Assembly: GCA_947568835.1 (NCBI GenBank)
Contig: OX387606.1
Location: 12,214,001-12,278,000 of the forward strand
Origin: Protonemura montana
Lineage: Eukaryota; Arthropoda; Insecta; Plecoptera; Nemouridae
Length of the DNA: 64,000 nucleotides
Direction: 5' to 3'
Below, in pieces: positions 24,501 to 39,500 of the stretch (the stretch's first letter is position 1; each line of letters opens with the position of its first letter). The notes under the pieces were generated by a model, which ran no database searches, was not told the origin of the DNA, and saw only the letters and a program-made list of their open reading frames with translations. A program made the position numbers and the translations under genes.

Positions 24501-27500
24501 CCTATCTCTACATAATCATAGATGTAACGACCTTAAACTTTGTAATATTTGAAGTAGACAACTACATTTTGTAATTTATGAAGCTTGTTAGCCGTTAGGC
24601 GTGTGTAAACATGCCCACTGGCTCTACATTACGTTCGAAAATGACAATCAACATTTTAAATTTCCCTTAATTTTGATAAACATTCCAATTTTCGGTTCAA
24701 ACTTGCATTACGCCCTATGGCGGCCTCTTTAAAAAAAAATAATGGCCATCGCAAATTGCCCTGGAAGCAAATTTCCGCGCTACACCCATGTCTGAAGAAA
24801 ATGACGGATGTTCCATCGCCAACTCCAAGGTGTTGTTTTGCACTGGCTTGCAAAAGATTCAGGATAATTAGTGACACCATTGGTGCATAAACAGAGTAGT
24901 GATAATTTTTAGTTTTAACAGAAACGATTCTGTAGTGCAATTCATTTGGTTAGGCCGTTGATGAGAACATGGAGGAGAGATTGCTTAATAGGTCATCAAC
25001 TTTGCGAAAGACAAAATTGTATGAATAATTGACAAAATGATAAGATTTTAGTTGAAAAAACCCGTTATCAAACGATTGAGTAGCCAAATTGTCAAAGGTT
25101 AAGCTTTAATAGCTTACCCGAAGGCAATAAAATGAGCAGGCACAGTTGTTTAATTAAATAACTTGTCTTTTAAGACAGCAGAAATACACTCTACAGTTCA
25201 CATCGTATAAAATGCAGATTTTGCATCCGCTATATTTGTTTAATTAGCAGCAAAATTGAATTACCTACTGCAGTAGTCACAATGTGGTTAAGAAGGTGAG
25301 AATGAGAATGCAAAGGATCACGCCGCAAACACATCAAACTATTTGCCACACAGCAAAAATCAGTTGCATCGATTTGCAATGCATGCGGATTACGTTACAG
25401 CATGGATTTTATTGGTTTCCTTCGGAAATCGCGAGGTGGAAGGAATTATAGAGGTTGCAGTGCACCCTTACACGAAAGCTAACCACTCTTTTGGTCTGCA
25501 AACACTTTGACGTTGCTAGCAGCACGCGAGAATAGGCACTCATTAGGAAAAAAAACACTTTCGCAATCGTTTCTGAGTAAAAAAGGTGATTTTGAACCGC
25601 CTTAAGACAAGTCATGAGTTAAAACTCGTTTTCAATACATACATCGTGAAAATAAAAATATTCACTCATCATAATAATCATCCTTTTTTTTCAAATACCT
25701 TAATCAACCGGTAAAAGCGTCAGTGGCTGTTAAATATTGTGATACATAACTTGAAGTTTACGCTCTACGTCTTTTAGAAGATCTTGTAGAAGACGAGCAA
25801 ACGTCTTGCCAAAACGCAGTCAGAAAATTACCGGCAGCAAAAATGTCTGTGCACCTCTTCTTTTTTATTTACTCCGCTATAGCGGTTAACCTCAAGTTGG
25901 CAATTGCAATTTTGCTGGCAAGAATTTTGAACTCCTAGCGACTTCATGCCATAATCTTACAATGAAATGCATCCAATAAGTTTCTAGTGAACATAAATTT
26001 TTGACCAATACTTCCTCAATATTAGTCACATGGCGACGTCACCAAGTCAAAAATGTCACAAAAACCACCAAATCAAGCCAGACATTTAATATCACGCATT
26101 TCAACCAACACCAAAACTAAATAAACACATTCCGCTTACTCACATGAATCTGTCCCAATTTCTTTCTCCTTTTTACGATTTTTACACTTACGGGTCCAAC
26201 AGCAAATCAGTCCCACTTTCCCACCCATGCTCATAGCTCGTAGCCGACTGCCGCGATCGTCTGGTCATGCAACGGACGGACACGCTGAGGAGCGGAGGTC
26301 AGTGGTTCTATTCCGGGCTACGACCACTTGGCAACTGTCACTAACGCTAGATTCAACGACGGGGCGCCCACTACGCACCGCTACTGACTCCCTTCCGTGC
26401 CTCAGTGTCTAACTCTCCTCTCCAGCAAGCGCAATGTGCGGCGATCTTCCTCATTCCTTAGCTAGCCTTTCGGGCACCCTCCTATCCCTACTTTATCCAT
26501 GTCTCTCCCTCTATTTTTCGACAACCCATATGACTGTATTCCCCCAATGCACCCTGCTGGTCACCCACCCCTAGCAATACGACAATACAGTGCGCATACT
26601 CCATGTGTCTCTCTTCAGTCAGTTCGTTAATTATTTAAAAAAAGGCAGCTTTGTTGTGTCGATGCATACGCAAACGTAGTTTGTATTTTAATTTCAATTT
26701 TCGTATACAAAATTAGTGAGATTGTGCGCATTATGGTAAGAATGTTATTAGACTTTGCCGGTGGACCCTTTGGCGAGGCCTAATTTGAAACGCAGTTACG
26801 GTTTACCTCAAAGTTGAAAGCATATGAGGTGTTTTCTGTTTATTACAAAATTTAATGAAACTTCATGAAATTATCGGATCCAGATAATTGGCTTTCAAAC
26901 CCACTGATGCTAAGCTACGAATTTTTCGATGTAGCAAAAAAACTCAACAAATAGGAGCAAGGTGTTTATCTCAAAAATTACAAAATATCATCACTACCCT
27001 ATCAGATCGATACCGTCGCCGTATCACATGTTAGTGTGACTTATGGTTATTGGGGGCAGCCACAATGGCCCCCCTTTATCTCCCCTTTATGCCAGCCACG
27101 CCGAGACCGGGGAACGCGTTTTCCACCCCAATGTCACTTAACTACACATCGACACTTGAGGGTGGAGTTGCTGCGTCCTTTGCGCGGGGGTGGAATACAA
27201 AAACTTGAAAGAAGTTCGCTGTACCAACGTGAAAGAGGCAAGCACCACTCAAAACCGGCTACGGATGGCAATTAGTACGTAACACAAAGGTGTTACGCGC
27301 AAATATAAACAATGGTTAACCAGTGTTTTTCTTATATGCACAAATACTCTCGGTTCGTTATCACAAAAGTTTTAATTAACGTTGTATTTTATCGATTAAT
27401 CGTGGCATGTGTCAAAAGCATTGATTATGTCGTGAGTGAACTCATCAATTTCACGCGTTTCATGCGGAAATTTCTCTCAGTATATGTCGTTCAAACACTG

Positions 27501-30500
27501 TCGTGTCTGGCTAATGACAGCACTTTATAGTGCACATTAGTGCACATTATCGAATTTATCACCGGCGCGTATTAATAGAGGCTTGCAAAATGATCACACT
27601 ATTACGCGTGTAGCAGTGCGTTGAGGTTGACGTTTCAATTGTCCGTATATGGGAAGGAAACACACACGCACTCCTACGTCAAAAAACGCACTATTGTTGA
27701 GACAATAGATTTTTTTTAATATCGACTTATTCATTCGGGACAAGGATATGAACGAACGCATGGACCAATACCATGAGATATTCAACCTAGATTGCGTACG
27801 GTACGTTATTAAAGAGGAGATTCGTATGCCTTGGGTTAACCGCAAAGGGACAGTCCATCACGTATTAGGGTCTTTGGCTAACTCGAGCTTTGCCCTCGGA
27901 TTGAATTTCAAGTTGAAATTAGAAAGATAATACATGTGCGTATCATTGTACACAGCATACAAATGAGGTAATACGTTGCAATCATACTTTCTAGTTGCTA
28001 CCAAGTTTAATCAACTTTTTTTTTTTAGTTTTTACTCAAAATGTATTACATAATTCTATGCATTAAGGGTTACACGAACATAATTTGCTGGTGTTAATGT
28101 TCATATTGGGTCCACTCTATGTCTTTATTCATAGCCAGAGGCAGTTAAAATATTCAAAATATCAATTCCAAACTCAAGAAAGCTTTTACTGCGGCAATAT
28201 CGTCGTCATCTGAGAGCATGTTAGTAGTTGTCTTACCTGTCGAACTTGGAGGCAGATTATCGTCTCCATCTTGCGTGATCTTGTGTGCTTGATTTTGTGG
28301 TAGCTGCCTTCCCCCCTCCCCTATCAGCGCCACCCCCGCCACGCGACTCCCCGAGAGCGGCCGTCCGAGTCGTAGCGGCGCGCTGGACATAAGATCCCAC
28401 TGTCGCAACTTCTCCCGGTCGATCTCGAACGACGCCGTCTGCGGGGCCTGGGCCGCCGGAAGGCTGCCATCCTCTAAAAAAGCATGCTGTGTTCCTTCGT
28501 TCATCTGCACGTTCACCCCATCCGCGCCAGACTGCTCGTCTTTGCGGAACGTCTCTCTGTCTTCGTCCCATACGTATTCTTCTAGATATGTCTGTCCTCT
28601 TCGAGTTCTTTCTAAGCTTTCTGAATAGCGTGACAGTCTCTCGTAATGGACGCCGTCGTCTCGTACGTCTTCGGGTGTTGGTTTTCGCCTCATTCGCTTT
28701 CTTCCTTCGCGGTAATCCTCCTCGTACTCGTGGCTTCCGCCAGGAGGGTGCTCCCGAACCATGTCGTTGACGTACGTCACCTCCCGATTGATCTTCCTCC
28801 CTGCGGACAAAATGTCGACGCTCCTCCGGCCACTGCTTTGGTCCACCATCGACTCCGTCACAGCGCTGGCGTTGCTCTGGCGACTTTGACTCCTTGTCCG
28901 TCCTCCATCCAGGTTGTCCAGTGAACGCGTGTGCCTGAGGCTAACCCGACGAAGACTCTCCCTCCAGAGAGTGTCTTCCTCCCAGAGGTCGTCGCCTTCG
29001 CACGGCTGCTGAACAGCTGGGCGCAGAGGAGTCTGCCCCTCCGCTCGCTGCGAGTTCACCACGACGCGTTCTGGCAGGGCGTTGGAAGGAAGCTGCCTTG
29101 GTCCCGTCGATTGGGGCACGTTTATCATTGACGTAGCTAAACTGGCGGACATCGAGGTACGCTGCAAGAACTCAGGGTCATCCAGGAGGCCCTCCAGCGA
29201 GCGGCTGCGTCTTTGGTACGCGCCGCTAAATTCGGGAGCGGAAATTCGCGATGTCGACGGCATCGACTTGTCGCGGAGGCCATGGGGATAGAAGTTGATG
29301 GCGTTCGTAGGATGCCCGTGTACCTCCTGCTCGAGCACGTGATAGAGTCGCTCCTCGGAACTCTTCGGCTTGCGGCGCTGCAGCGTGTCGGCCTCGTAGA
29401 GGTTGCGTTGGTCCACTTGTCCGCGCTTGTCAGCGGCGTCCAGGAAGTGCTCGGTTGTCGTCCTCAGCTCCTCGGCTAGGAGCCGACTCTCGTCCTCCGA
29501 GGAAAGCCGCTGGTGATGTGGATGTCCGTAGCTCTGGTTGATCGCGTTCACCTTCCTGCCAACGTCATGGCGTTTGTTGAGCAGGTTCCGTTCCGTGCCT
29601 CCGCGCAGGTTGTTGGGCCCGTTAACGCGGGGGTCGCTGCGACCCTGCAGCGGAGGGTGAATGGGGTAACTCCTCGGACTGCTCAGACTCCGCTCCGACG
29701 CCGAACTCATTAGCCCCGCGTCTTCGTCGGTTTTCAGCAAATCCGAGTAGTAATACGGCGCTCCGGCGGGCTGTTCGTCGTCACCCTCTCGAATGAGAGA
29801 CGCGCGCAGGATTTCCGAATCCGTCCTACGGTGCGAACCGAGCGAAGACCGTCCCGAGGAGATGTCTTGGTCGGAAGGGTCACTCGCGTGCTCCGGGGGA
29901 GGTGGCAGGATCATCTGTAGGTTCTCGTAGAGTGCTTCCTCAACGTCGTGAGGAGGAGGTAGCGCCATGCGTTGCGGGGACACATCGATATCGGCCAGCG
30001 GAAGGGGGTAGTGAGCTAGCGACAACACTTGCCCGTCGATGGACGCACTCTTCTGCGACGGCACCATCTTAGGTGAGACCTTCTCCGCAGACGGAAAATT
30101 TTCATTAAGGCCGTACATGTCTTGATACGACCGATAGTACCCGTAGTTGTGATCCTTAGAGTACAGGTCTACGTTGAACGCGTCGCGGGACTGCAGCCCC
30201 TCGAGATATCGATCGAGGTCGATGTTGACGCCGTCGTCCAAGTCCATCGCTAGCCGACTTCGGCTGCCGATCGAGTCCAGATCGCTCCCACTTCGGCGAT
30301 CCATGTACGAGAGGTCGAGCAGATACCGCGAGTCGTCCAAGCTTTCGATCAGGTCATCGGACACCGGGCGTCGCTTCGAGAGGCGATCCGATGATTCCGG
30401 GTGTCGCAGCTCTACGGCCTCGCTATCGCTGGACGACTTCGGGAACGGCATCTTGCCCCACAGACTTCGATTGTCTCCAAGAGACTTGTCAAAAGACAGT

Positions 30501-33500
30501 GACCTGGACATGTCGAGCGATGAGTCGTGCAGGTCTAGCGACGTTTCCAGCTCCTCTAGAGGCGGCGGACTCTTCGGGATCGGCGGCGGCGACACAAGGT
30601 CGCTGTCTGAAGAATCCTGGTGTTCGCTGGCGACGCCGGGGCCGGGAGAGATCAAAGCGCTGCTAGCGCCTAAGTAGTAGGACGCCGGGCGGAACGTGTC
30701 TGATAAGCTGAAGCGAGGATGTCTTGGAGCGTCCAGGCAGTCCAAGTCCTTCGACGCCTCGTCGTCGGCGTCCGAACTATCGCGATCCGACGCCTTCTGC
30801 GGCGCGGCGCTGGTACCACATATGTCCGGCAGACTTGTTCGCGGCGGCGTCGGGGGAAGAATATCTAGCGCCTCTTCGCGCAATCTCTCTGCAGATCCAC
30901 TCGAGCCCCGGAGAGTCGACTCCGAACTTCCTTTGATATCGTCGCTGTCCAGGCCTTTGGTCGCCTCTTCTCTGGTTTTTAGTATGTCTAGCAGGGGACT
31001 GACCTCCATATAAACGGGCTCGTACTGCGTTGAGGCTTTGTACATGAGTTCGTAGTGTGAGGAGTTGCCCTTTCCAATCTCGCAGTAGCGAGGGCTCTCC
31101 GGCGTAGCGTAGGTCGCGTTGGAGTCACTGGAATGCAGTCGCTTGAAGTCGAACTGCGACGATTCTGGGGCGAGCAGCGAGTGGCCCAGCCCGTTCTCCG
31201 TCATCTCGACGTACGAGCTCTCCTCGGCTTCGACGCCAGTGCCACCGAAGATGTTCTCCATGAGCGCCGAATGGTTCTTGAAGGCGTCGGGCGGCGCCAA
31301 GACGGCTTTGCGCGATGGTGTCATCGGCATGTAGTACTCCTCGGGATTTTCCGGCATCTCGCTTTCGGTCGTGTTGACGGCCTCGTCAATGGCGATGTCG
31401 ATCTCGGTGCGCTGCGAGCTGTTGGTCGGCGTACAGCACACGGAGTCGTCATCGTCGGGGGTGATCAGAGACTCGGACATGCTCAAGCGCATGTAGCCGG
31501 GTGTTATTATAGCGTCGGCGTTGCCGCTGGTCGTCGATGAGCCGGCCTTTGACGTCTTCCGCTTGCGACGTCGCTCCCCGGGGAAGTCGAGGTCGCGGCT
31601 TCGACCCATGTCGCGACACGAACTGTAGAACTTGTCCGATTTGCCAAGGGCTGCTGCGACCTCTTCGTCTTTGTCATCGTCGTCGCTAAACGCTGGACCA
31701 TAGCGTGACACCGACCTCTGCCTGATGTGGATCGGTAACGATGTCTTCTTATCTTCTTGGCCTTCTGTATCGCTCGACGTGTCGTAAAGCAGAGTCTCTG
31801 TGTCGCTGAAGACAAACCTCTTGCCGGGGCCGCCTTCGTTGCTTCGTTCCTCTTCCGCGAATTGCCGCTCCTTCACTAGCTTAGACTTTCTTTCGAAATC
31901 GGCCAATAGATCTTTTACTGACTTGACTTTCTTATCTGCGTCCTTTGAGGCCTTCCGGCGGTTCTTTATTTCATAAGCGCCGTCTTCTGGCGACGATATC
32001 GTTGAATCGAGCGAGGCTTTGCCATCGGGGTATCCCGTTTTTCCTTCTTCTAGAAGCAACTCGGCGTTGCGCAAATTGGAAACATGAGCCTCAGTGGGTT
32101 GATACATCGGGGGAGACATTTTCAAAGGTTCCTGCATTTTTATGTTGACATTTGTAGCCACCCTCACGATTCCCTCGTCCTCGAACGCCTTGATGCGATT
32201 TTGAACGATATTTTTAGGTGGCGATTCAACTTTTTTGCTACTAGTGTCCGAATCTTTCCCAGGGGTAACGTACTGGTAAGATATCTCCTTGGTAAGGATC
32301 GTCTCCTCAATCGTCTTGTCATCCTTATCCCACTTCACTTCCTGCACGGGACACACAGTTTCCACTCGCATCTTGGCATCGAACCCGGTCCTCTGCAGCT
32401 TCAACAAGTCCCCTGGGAACGTCGCCTTATTGTTGCCTATTTGCAGAGTGTCATAGCCGCTGTCCGAGTGCTTGCCCAACGAGCAGTTGTCATCAGGAGC
32501 AGGATACCATTCTCCGTTACCCATCCTCCTAAGCGATACCTCACCCTTGGACGTATGCGACTTATGCGCCTTGAGCGGCAGGATCAAAGCGCCATCTCTG
32601 TTCGTCTTGATCTCGACCGGCATGTAGTTCTCTTCTATTTTTCGCTCCCTGCTCGCGTAGATTAGTTCGCTTTTAGGGCGCTCGTGGCGCGGCGGACTGG
32701 CGTCTAAATGGTAGTCGACGCCGTACGCGGCGTCTGGCCGGATCGCCTCGGGACGGGGAGAGTTTCGCAGCTCTCTGGGGTCTTTAGCGTCGCCACGAAT
32801 TATTATGTTCGGGTTTGTCTTTGGGTAGACGAGCGCTATGTTTTCGTAGTCGGGGGTGGCGGGGTTTGGGGGCGGCCGACGACTCGACCTTCCTGCCTGC
32901 GAGGGGCGACGAACTCGCTTGCGCCCTTTGCGCACTTCTTCTCCCAGCTCTGAATAAACAAGGGGGCCCAAATTTGTGAATTTCTTTCAAATTTTGTTTT
33001 AGTAAAAAAATTAGTCAATGATGGGTTAATAAGTGGTGTTAATGGTTACAATGAAAATGAACAATATAATGTACCATACCACAATATTAATTTTTAAACA
33101 TTCCAAAATATTATTATAAGTTAGTATGTAAGAAAAAATTGAACGATGTTATTCCAAACATGCTGGTTGTAAATGAAAAAGGGGTGAGATATAAATGAGT
33201 TCCCATGCCACCATCAGGTTATGTCAGAGCGGGGAGGAGCGAGTTTTGGTTAGTTACCCTCGAGCAAGCAGGCAGGAAGGTTTGATTAATTAGGGATGGA
33301 TCGAACAGATCAACTTGAAGCCGCAACGCAACGCAACGCAACGCAACGCAACGCAACGCAACGCAATTCAACGCAATGCAATGTGATTGATGCCACAAAT
33401 CAGATGCCATGATGCATGCGAATGCAGGGCAATATCAATGCAGCCACAGGCCGAAATAGTAAAGACTTTCCAGCATTAAATGCAATGTGTTTAGACTTGA

Positions 33501-36500
33501 GTCGTCAATGCATAAGCATGCTAAAATTGTATGCATAAAATGCCGTTTCTCGGATGAAAATATATAAGAAAGAACCACTGAGACGAAGTGATGATTTTTA
33601 ACGATGTGTTTAAAGTTTGATATTAACATTGACGACGATGATGGTATTATTATAGATGGTACAGTTTACGAGTTTTTAAACATTTAAAGAACCACGCAAC
33701 CATATTAATTTGGGTGATAACGGTGTGTTAGTTTATCAGAAGATCCCAACCATAATAAATTCTTAGACAGACCTAAACAGAAACCCAGATCCAACTATGC
33801 CAACATGGCTAATAGAACAAGTAAGACAATTTTGTTCACAAAACTCACCCTCGTCGTCAGAAGAATAGCTGTTGTATCTGTTGAGCGACGTAGATGATCG
33901 CCGACCATCCTGGCTGCGACTCCTCAAGTTGACTCGTCCGTCCTCCTGGTGCGACCTTCGACGGAGACCCCTCGACTCGTCTCGACTTCTCGCCTCCTGG
34001 TTGGCGAGCTCCCGCAGGACCTGCTGCTTGTAGTATTTGGAAAGCTCGTTTTGGGCAGTGCCCCGCGTGGACGAGCCCGATGGCTTGCGGGTCAGAGGCG
34101 ATTGCAGCATCCGTTGCTTCCACTCCAGCAGCCGCTTCATTGATTCCTCCCGCTGTAAGTGTGGCAAGTCAGGAGTTAGGAGATCACATTGCAATTAATT
34201 TACATTAAATGAGCTGACCTTTTTATATTAAAACTTTTATAGTTGCATATGAAACAGTTTTTTTTTCTTGTTTATTTAGCTATTTTTTAAGTTATAAGTA
34301 TGATAGATAATTAAGCATTGAACAGTTGATCCAAGGATTAAGCACGTTTTATAGCTAAAGTTACTCATGCAGCAGTCGGGTACTTTTTTTTTAAATTTGT
34401 TTAAATAAAATAATAAAATATGTAGGTTTGAAGAGACGAGTTTATAGGTCTTTCATTGTGGGATGTTGACCATGCATTCTTCTGGCACAAAGATGGCAAG
34501 CCAACCTTGTCAATGTGACTAAGTGTGAGTACACTTACGAAATACAGGTTCATTTAACGATCGACTTCGAACGCGCCATAAACCCAGCTTTGGAAATTGA
34601 AACACGGCCCAACCAGCAGTTCAACGCCTGCCGAAAGCAGATATCAAATGTCTCACCTGTTGTATTTTCTTTTCCCCGTCCCTGACATCCGAAGACGACC
34701 TCTGCCTCTCGCCTTGCGAGTACTCGTTCTCGTCGTCCTCATAACGACTCCTCGGCAGTCTCGCACTGGCACTCCTCATGAAGTTACTGTCCCCATACTC
34801 GCTCCACCGTCGCTGCTGCTGTTGCTGTTCCTGGTACTGCTGCTGTTGCGAACTGCTCCTCATCGTCACACTCTCCCTCGCCTCAACGTCTGTCCTTTTC
34901 GGCGTGCGAAACACTTCACTCGCGATGCTACCTGCCGAACTGACGCCCCCTACCGGCGTTCCCTCGACGCCGTTCAACCCCAAGGGCGTGGTCATCCTAA
35001 CCGAAGGCGTCGTCGCGCGCGAAGACGGCTGGACCCGCGTAGGCGTGTGCACGTATGATGCCGACTGTCGCATCTTCTGCGCGTAGCTTTCTTCCGACCA
35101 AAAGTAATCGTTTGCTGCCGAGTCTCCGGGAGCGATTACGTCTAGGCTGGACTTTGGCCGAGGAAGACGTCCTTTCGTTTTTGTCGTATACGTCTTCTCG
35201 TCGACGTTGTGAGTGGTGCTGTCCCTGGTTACTACGCTTCGTTGTTGGTAGACTTGTTCCTCGTAGTACCTCCTCGTGTCGTACTCCAAGAAGTCAGCGC
35301 TGTGGGGACGCGGAGGTTGCTGGCGTTTCTGCCGCGCGGGCTGAACACTTTGCTGGCTGGGCGTCGGTGGCTGGCTGGGCGTCGGTGGCTGGAAGGCGTG
35401 AACGACGTTCTGAGTCGTTGCTGCTGCCGTCGCCGCCGCCGCCTGTTGGCCCGGATACCTGTAGTAGCTTTGTCCGTACTGGCTTCCGGGAACGATCTCG
35501 ATCGGGAAGTTCTGCGGGAAGGGAATCGGTGGTCCCGACCCTTTGATGAAAGCGACTTGGCCCGACGGCCTCCTGAAAAGCTGGCCCGTCACCGCCCGGG
35601 GGTCGCTATTATTGTAGACATCTTCATAGTCGACGCCTTTCGTTTTGATCGAGCCGGGCGTAGTCGAATTCGACCGGCCATACGTGTCCGGCGTTCGTCT
35701 TTCGGAATTTGGTACTAAAATTTGAGCATTTGGGGTCTGGATCATGTCATGTGGCTGGTACCGGAGCGGCGCTTGCCCTACTGCTGGGTAGTGATATCTC
35801 ACGTCAACGCCGCCGCCACTTCTATCGCCCCTAATCGTCACTGGCTGCTGCGGTTGAGCTGTTTTCGGTGAATACTTTTTGAACCCTTCTCCGTCGGGAG
35901 TTTTAGCACCATCCAATCTTTTGTCCAAAAGCGGCTCAGGCGAAGACATGCCTTCCCGATCGGCAAGTCGCCTCGGCTTCGGCGGGGCGTTCGCGTATAG
36001 TGGCTGCTGGTACACGATCGGTTTCTGCGCGCCCCACCCGTTTGACACATTGGAATCATGACTGTTGATCGGCTGCCCGTCGTCTTGCACTAGTTTCTTC
36101 TCGGACCTCGACTTGTACCCGTGGAAGCCTGAGTCGCTGTCGTCGTTGCTGGGTAGCGAGGTGAACGACGAAACGCTGGGGCGGCCCGATCGGTGGGCGT
36201 CCCAGATGATACCTTCTTGAAGGATGGAGGCGAGGCTGAGCGCATTCATCCACTGGACCATCAGCTCCCGTGTGTCGGCCGCGAAGTAGTAGGTGCGCAT
36301 GTTGGCGTGCTCTGCTTTGAAGCAGAACTTGCGGAACACGCGCTCGTCCGAAGCGCAGGGCGAGATCTTGTACGAGGGTAGCAGGATCGAGCCAAGGAGC
36401 TTTTCCTCCTCAGGGCCTGCAACAGAGTGGGTGGTGGAGTTAGGGGTGGTCGTAGATTTTCTTTTCGTAAAAAGCGCGCTGGACGGTCAGCGTCCTTGGC

Positions 36501-39500
36501 TCGCGTGGGGCAAACGAGCGTGAGTCTGAGTCACCTTGAAAGGTGAATCCTTGGGCTAGAGAAAATCTGAGTTTATTTTCTTTTTGTGTACTTATTGTTT
36601 CTTCGAGGATTGGGTCTGACTCCGTAAAGAGTGAAGGGACACATTTTTTAAAGGAATTTGTAAACATAAAAATTCAATGTTACTGCCATAATTTATGAGC
36701 ATTCATAATTTATTCCAGAATTAACAAGTGGACTGAAATTCTACCCAGCCCCTCACAAAAAAATGTCTCGATTGTTTTGAAAATTCCGAATAATTCAGTC
36801 GAGTTTAATGGGTTTATTAATGGGTTTATTGATGGGTTTATTTTAAGAAATACATTTTCTCTTGACAGTGGTCTTTATTTCTAGCGACATTATCGAGACA
36901 ATGTACCCGCTTGTTTTCTCGAGTATACAATAAGAAAATTACTAATATCGGGGAAAAGGTATATCAATAAACTTGTGGTTCTTAACGGGCAACCTAGGAG
37001 TCAGTCACGACATAGTAATTAACTTCATAATTACAACAATTCATTCATAACCATCCTCACTGAAAAAAGTATCATTATATTATATTGCTTCCACTATTGC
37101 ATAATTCAGCGAATAGCGAAAATTTGCTGATATTTCCTGCTCGTCTTACTTTTGTAGTAGAAGAGACAGTACTCGGAGAGGACGAACCACCGCTTCTTCC
37201 ACAACATGAGTCCCTCGCTGCCCTGCTTGTGCAGCCAGCCCTGCAGAGAGACGGGTGCAGCCGGTGGCCTTTTAATTACAGGAGAGCGTAGCGCCTGCTG
37301 CTGCCAGGCTGCGCTGCTACCGCTGCTTTTCCTGCGCCCTGCTGACGCAGCCGCCGACGCCGCCGCGTTCTGCTGAAAGAGACAAGAACTTGGTTAACTT
37401 TGGGTAGCTTTAGCATGACACCTTTTAAGGGAAGCTAATGCCATGATTGGTAAGGTTGCGAGCGAGCGACCGAGATGCGTGTTAATTTTATATTTTTAAT
37501 TAAAGTCTGTTGTTATAAGTTGATGTAACTTTCAAGTGTAGTTTTCTTGGCTCTCGTCGAGCTGGAAATTGCAATTACTCGTTATTTTTCTTCAAGTCGT
37601 TTGTCCTCGAGTTGAGTGATTGCAGATGAGAGCGAGCGATTATCTTTGTCATTTTTTTTGATATAGCAGGAAAAACTCATTCCGAGTCTCAAGCGGTGCT
37701 GCGAAATGAAGAAAATATGTAAGCAAGAAAATGTTTCAGGCGGAATCATTTTCTACGTGGTCGCCATCGATTACCGCTAGACTGCTCCCTACTTTGATAC
37801 CGTCTAGGTACTCGATATTTTGTCAAAAGAGGCAATAGCGCAGCAAGATAATCGCGTTTGTACCTTGCAGTAGCAACTTAAAAGGTTTATATGTCCTTTG
37901 ATGGGGCTTTGAAAAGTAGTTGAAAACACAAAATTGCAAACATATTATCATTGCGTCATGATTGAAAGCATTCCATTTTATAATTTCCATCCATCACAAA
38001 AACGAACTGATTCTGTCTGGTACATTAGGGGCAATTGATTTGTTAACCCCAATTTCAGAAAGCCCAGGAAACACAACTCGAGGCGTGATCAAAACGCTTT
38101 AGACATTGTTATTATTTAGCAGTTAGCTGGAAACGGCCACTGGAATGCAATTAGGAAACTTTTCCCCTCAACCAACTCAACATCAATCGTGATAATATCA
38201 ACAACATCCACTTCGTACGCACGAAAGACGCGTTATCATATTTCGAATGCGATTTTGTCCCTATCGATCAGTCACTCAACCGGTATGTTAATGCAGAATC
38301 AATGGTATGCTCCGAATGTAAACCATTACCCGCCAGGCATTGCCCATTTCAAGCCCGTACCCCAAATTCAATCCCCAACATGAAAACAACGAGCTGATAG
38401 CCATTCGTGCCGGATCTGGTTTGTGGATAGCGTTTTGGATTTCCGCGTATTGGCCACGATAAATTTACCTCGACCAGATGTAGCAATGCTAACAATGTAC
38501 TCGCATGTTGCTGGATATGAATAAGTTATTATTTCATGAATGTGTTATGAGTGGTAATGGGTGAATATGATAGTATGTTGTGAGCTGTGCAAGCCTCCAT
38601 GAACCTACGTTATCGCGTGGTTACGATGTAGGTATATAGGTGAAATAATTTTTATTCTATTTATGATGATATATAGAGTAGTTTTGGAGTTACGTTGGTC
38701 TGCTTTTCTGGAGGAAAACAGTATCATTGGGTTTATAGGTACAGTCAGAGAGCCAGCGTTAGTTTTCAACTTTCTGCTAAACAAACGAGCCGGCAACACG
38801 TGGTAACGATAGATTAGGACCTTACGGCGCCTGCGACCGTCCTTTTTTTTTAAAAAACCTCTGCAATTAATTAATCAGTATTCAAAATGTCAACACATGT
38901 ATATCAATTGTTAAGTTTCGCATTAATTAACATTACTAGAGCGTAAACTAGCAGCCAATTTGAGAAATCTGCAAGAAATAACGATATAAAAATTCTTAGC
39001 ACTCGAAACGGCGGTGACTCCAACTAGAAGCATCCTCCATTTTTTTCGGTAAATTAGTCAATTGGCGGCCATGTTTTGCGAATACAGTTTAGGTAGACAG
39101 TCCTAGAAGACAGTCCTATGGTAGTACTTTGGTAGTTCTGGTAGTACAGTTTTTCTGGAATTTGTTAGAGAAATGAGAGTGTAATATGAATTTATCTTCC
39201 CTGTGATGTCTAGCTAGCCCATTCGTGCAATGGTGCACGTGGGAGCTGTTTCGGTAACAACTGGGACGTGCCCCTAGGGACACACGTTAGGCGGTACCAT
39301 GTTTATACATGCGCATGATTTTAGCAAATTCTTCGCCACTTATTATCAATGTAGAATCGAGGAGACTCTGTTTTGGCCTGACATTACCATGCATTATATT
39401 TTAGGGGATCAATGACATTCACGGATGAAAAATCTGGGCAAAGGAATCGTAAGAAAGACAGACAAGAAGACGAAGTAATATGAGACATGACAAAAATATG

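Noticed and set aside
32084-32665. Long plus-strand open frame of 193 codons opposite the giant exon
   Set aside because: It is an antisense shadow of GC-rich coding sequence; it has no family resemblance, and the minus-strand frame is far longer and spliced to conserved exons.
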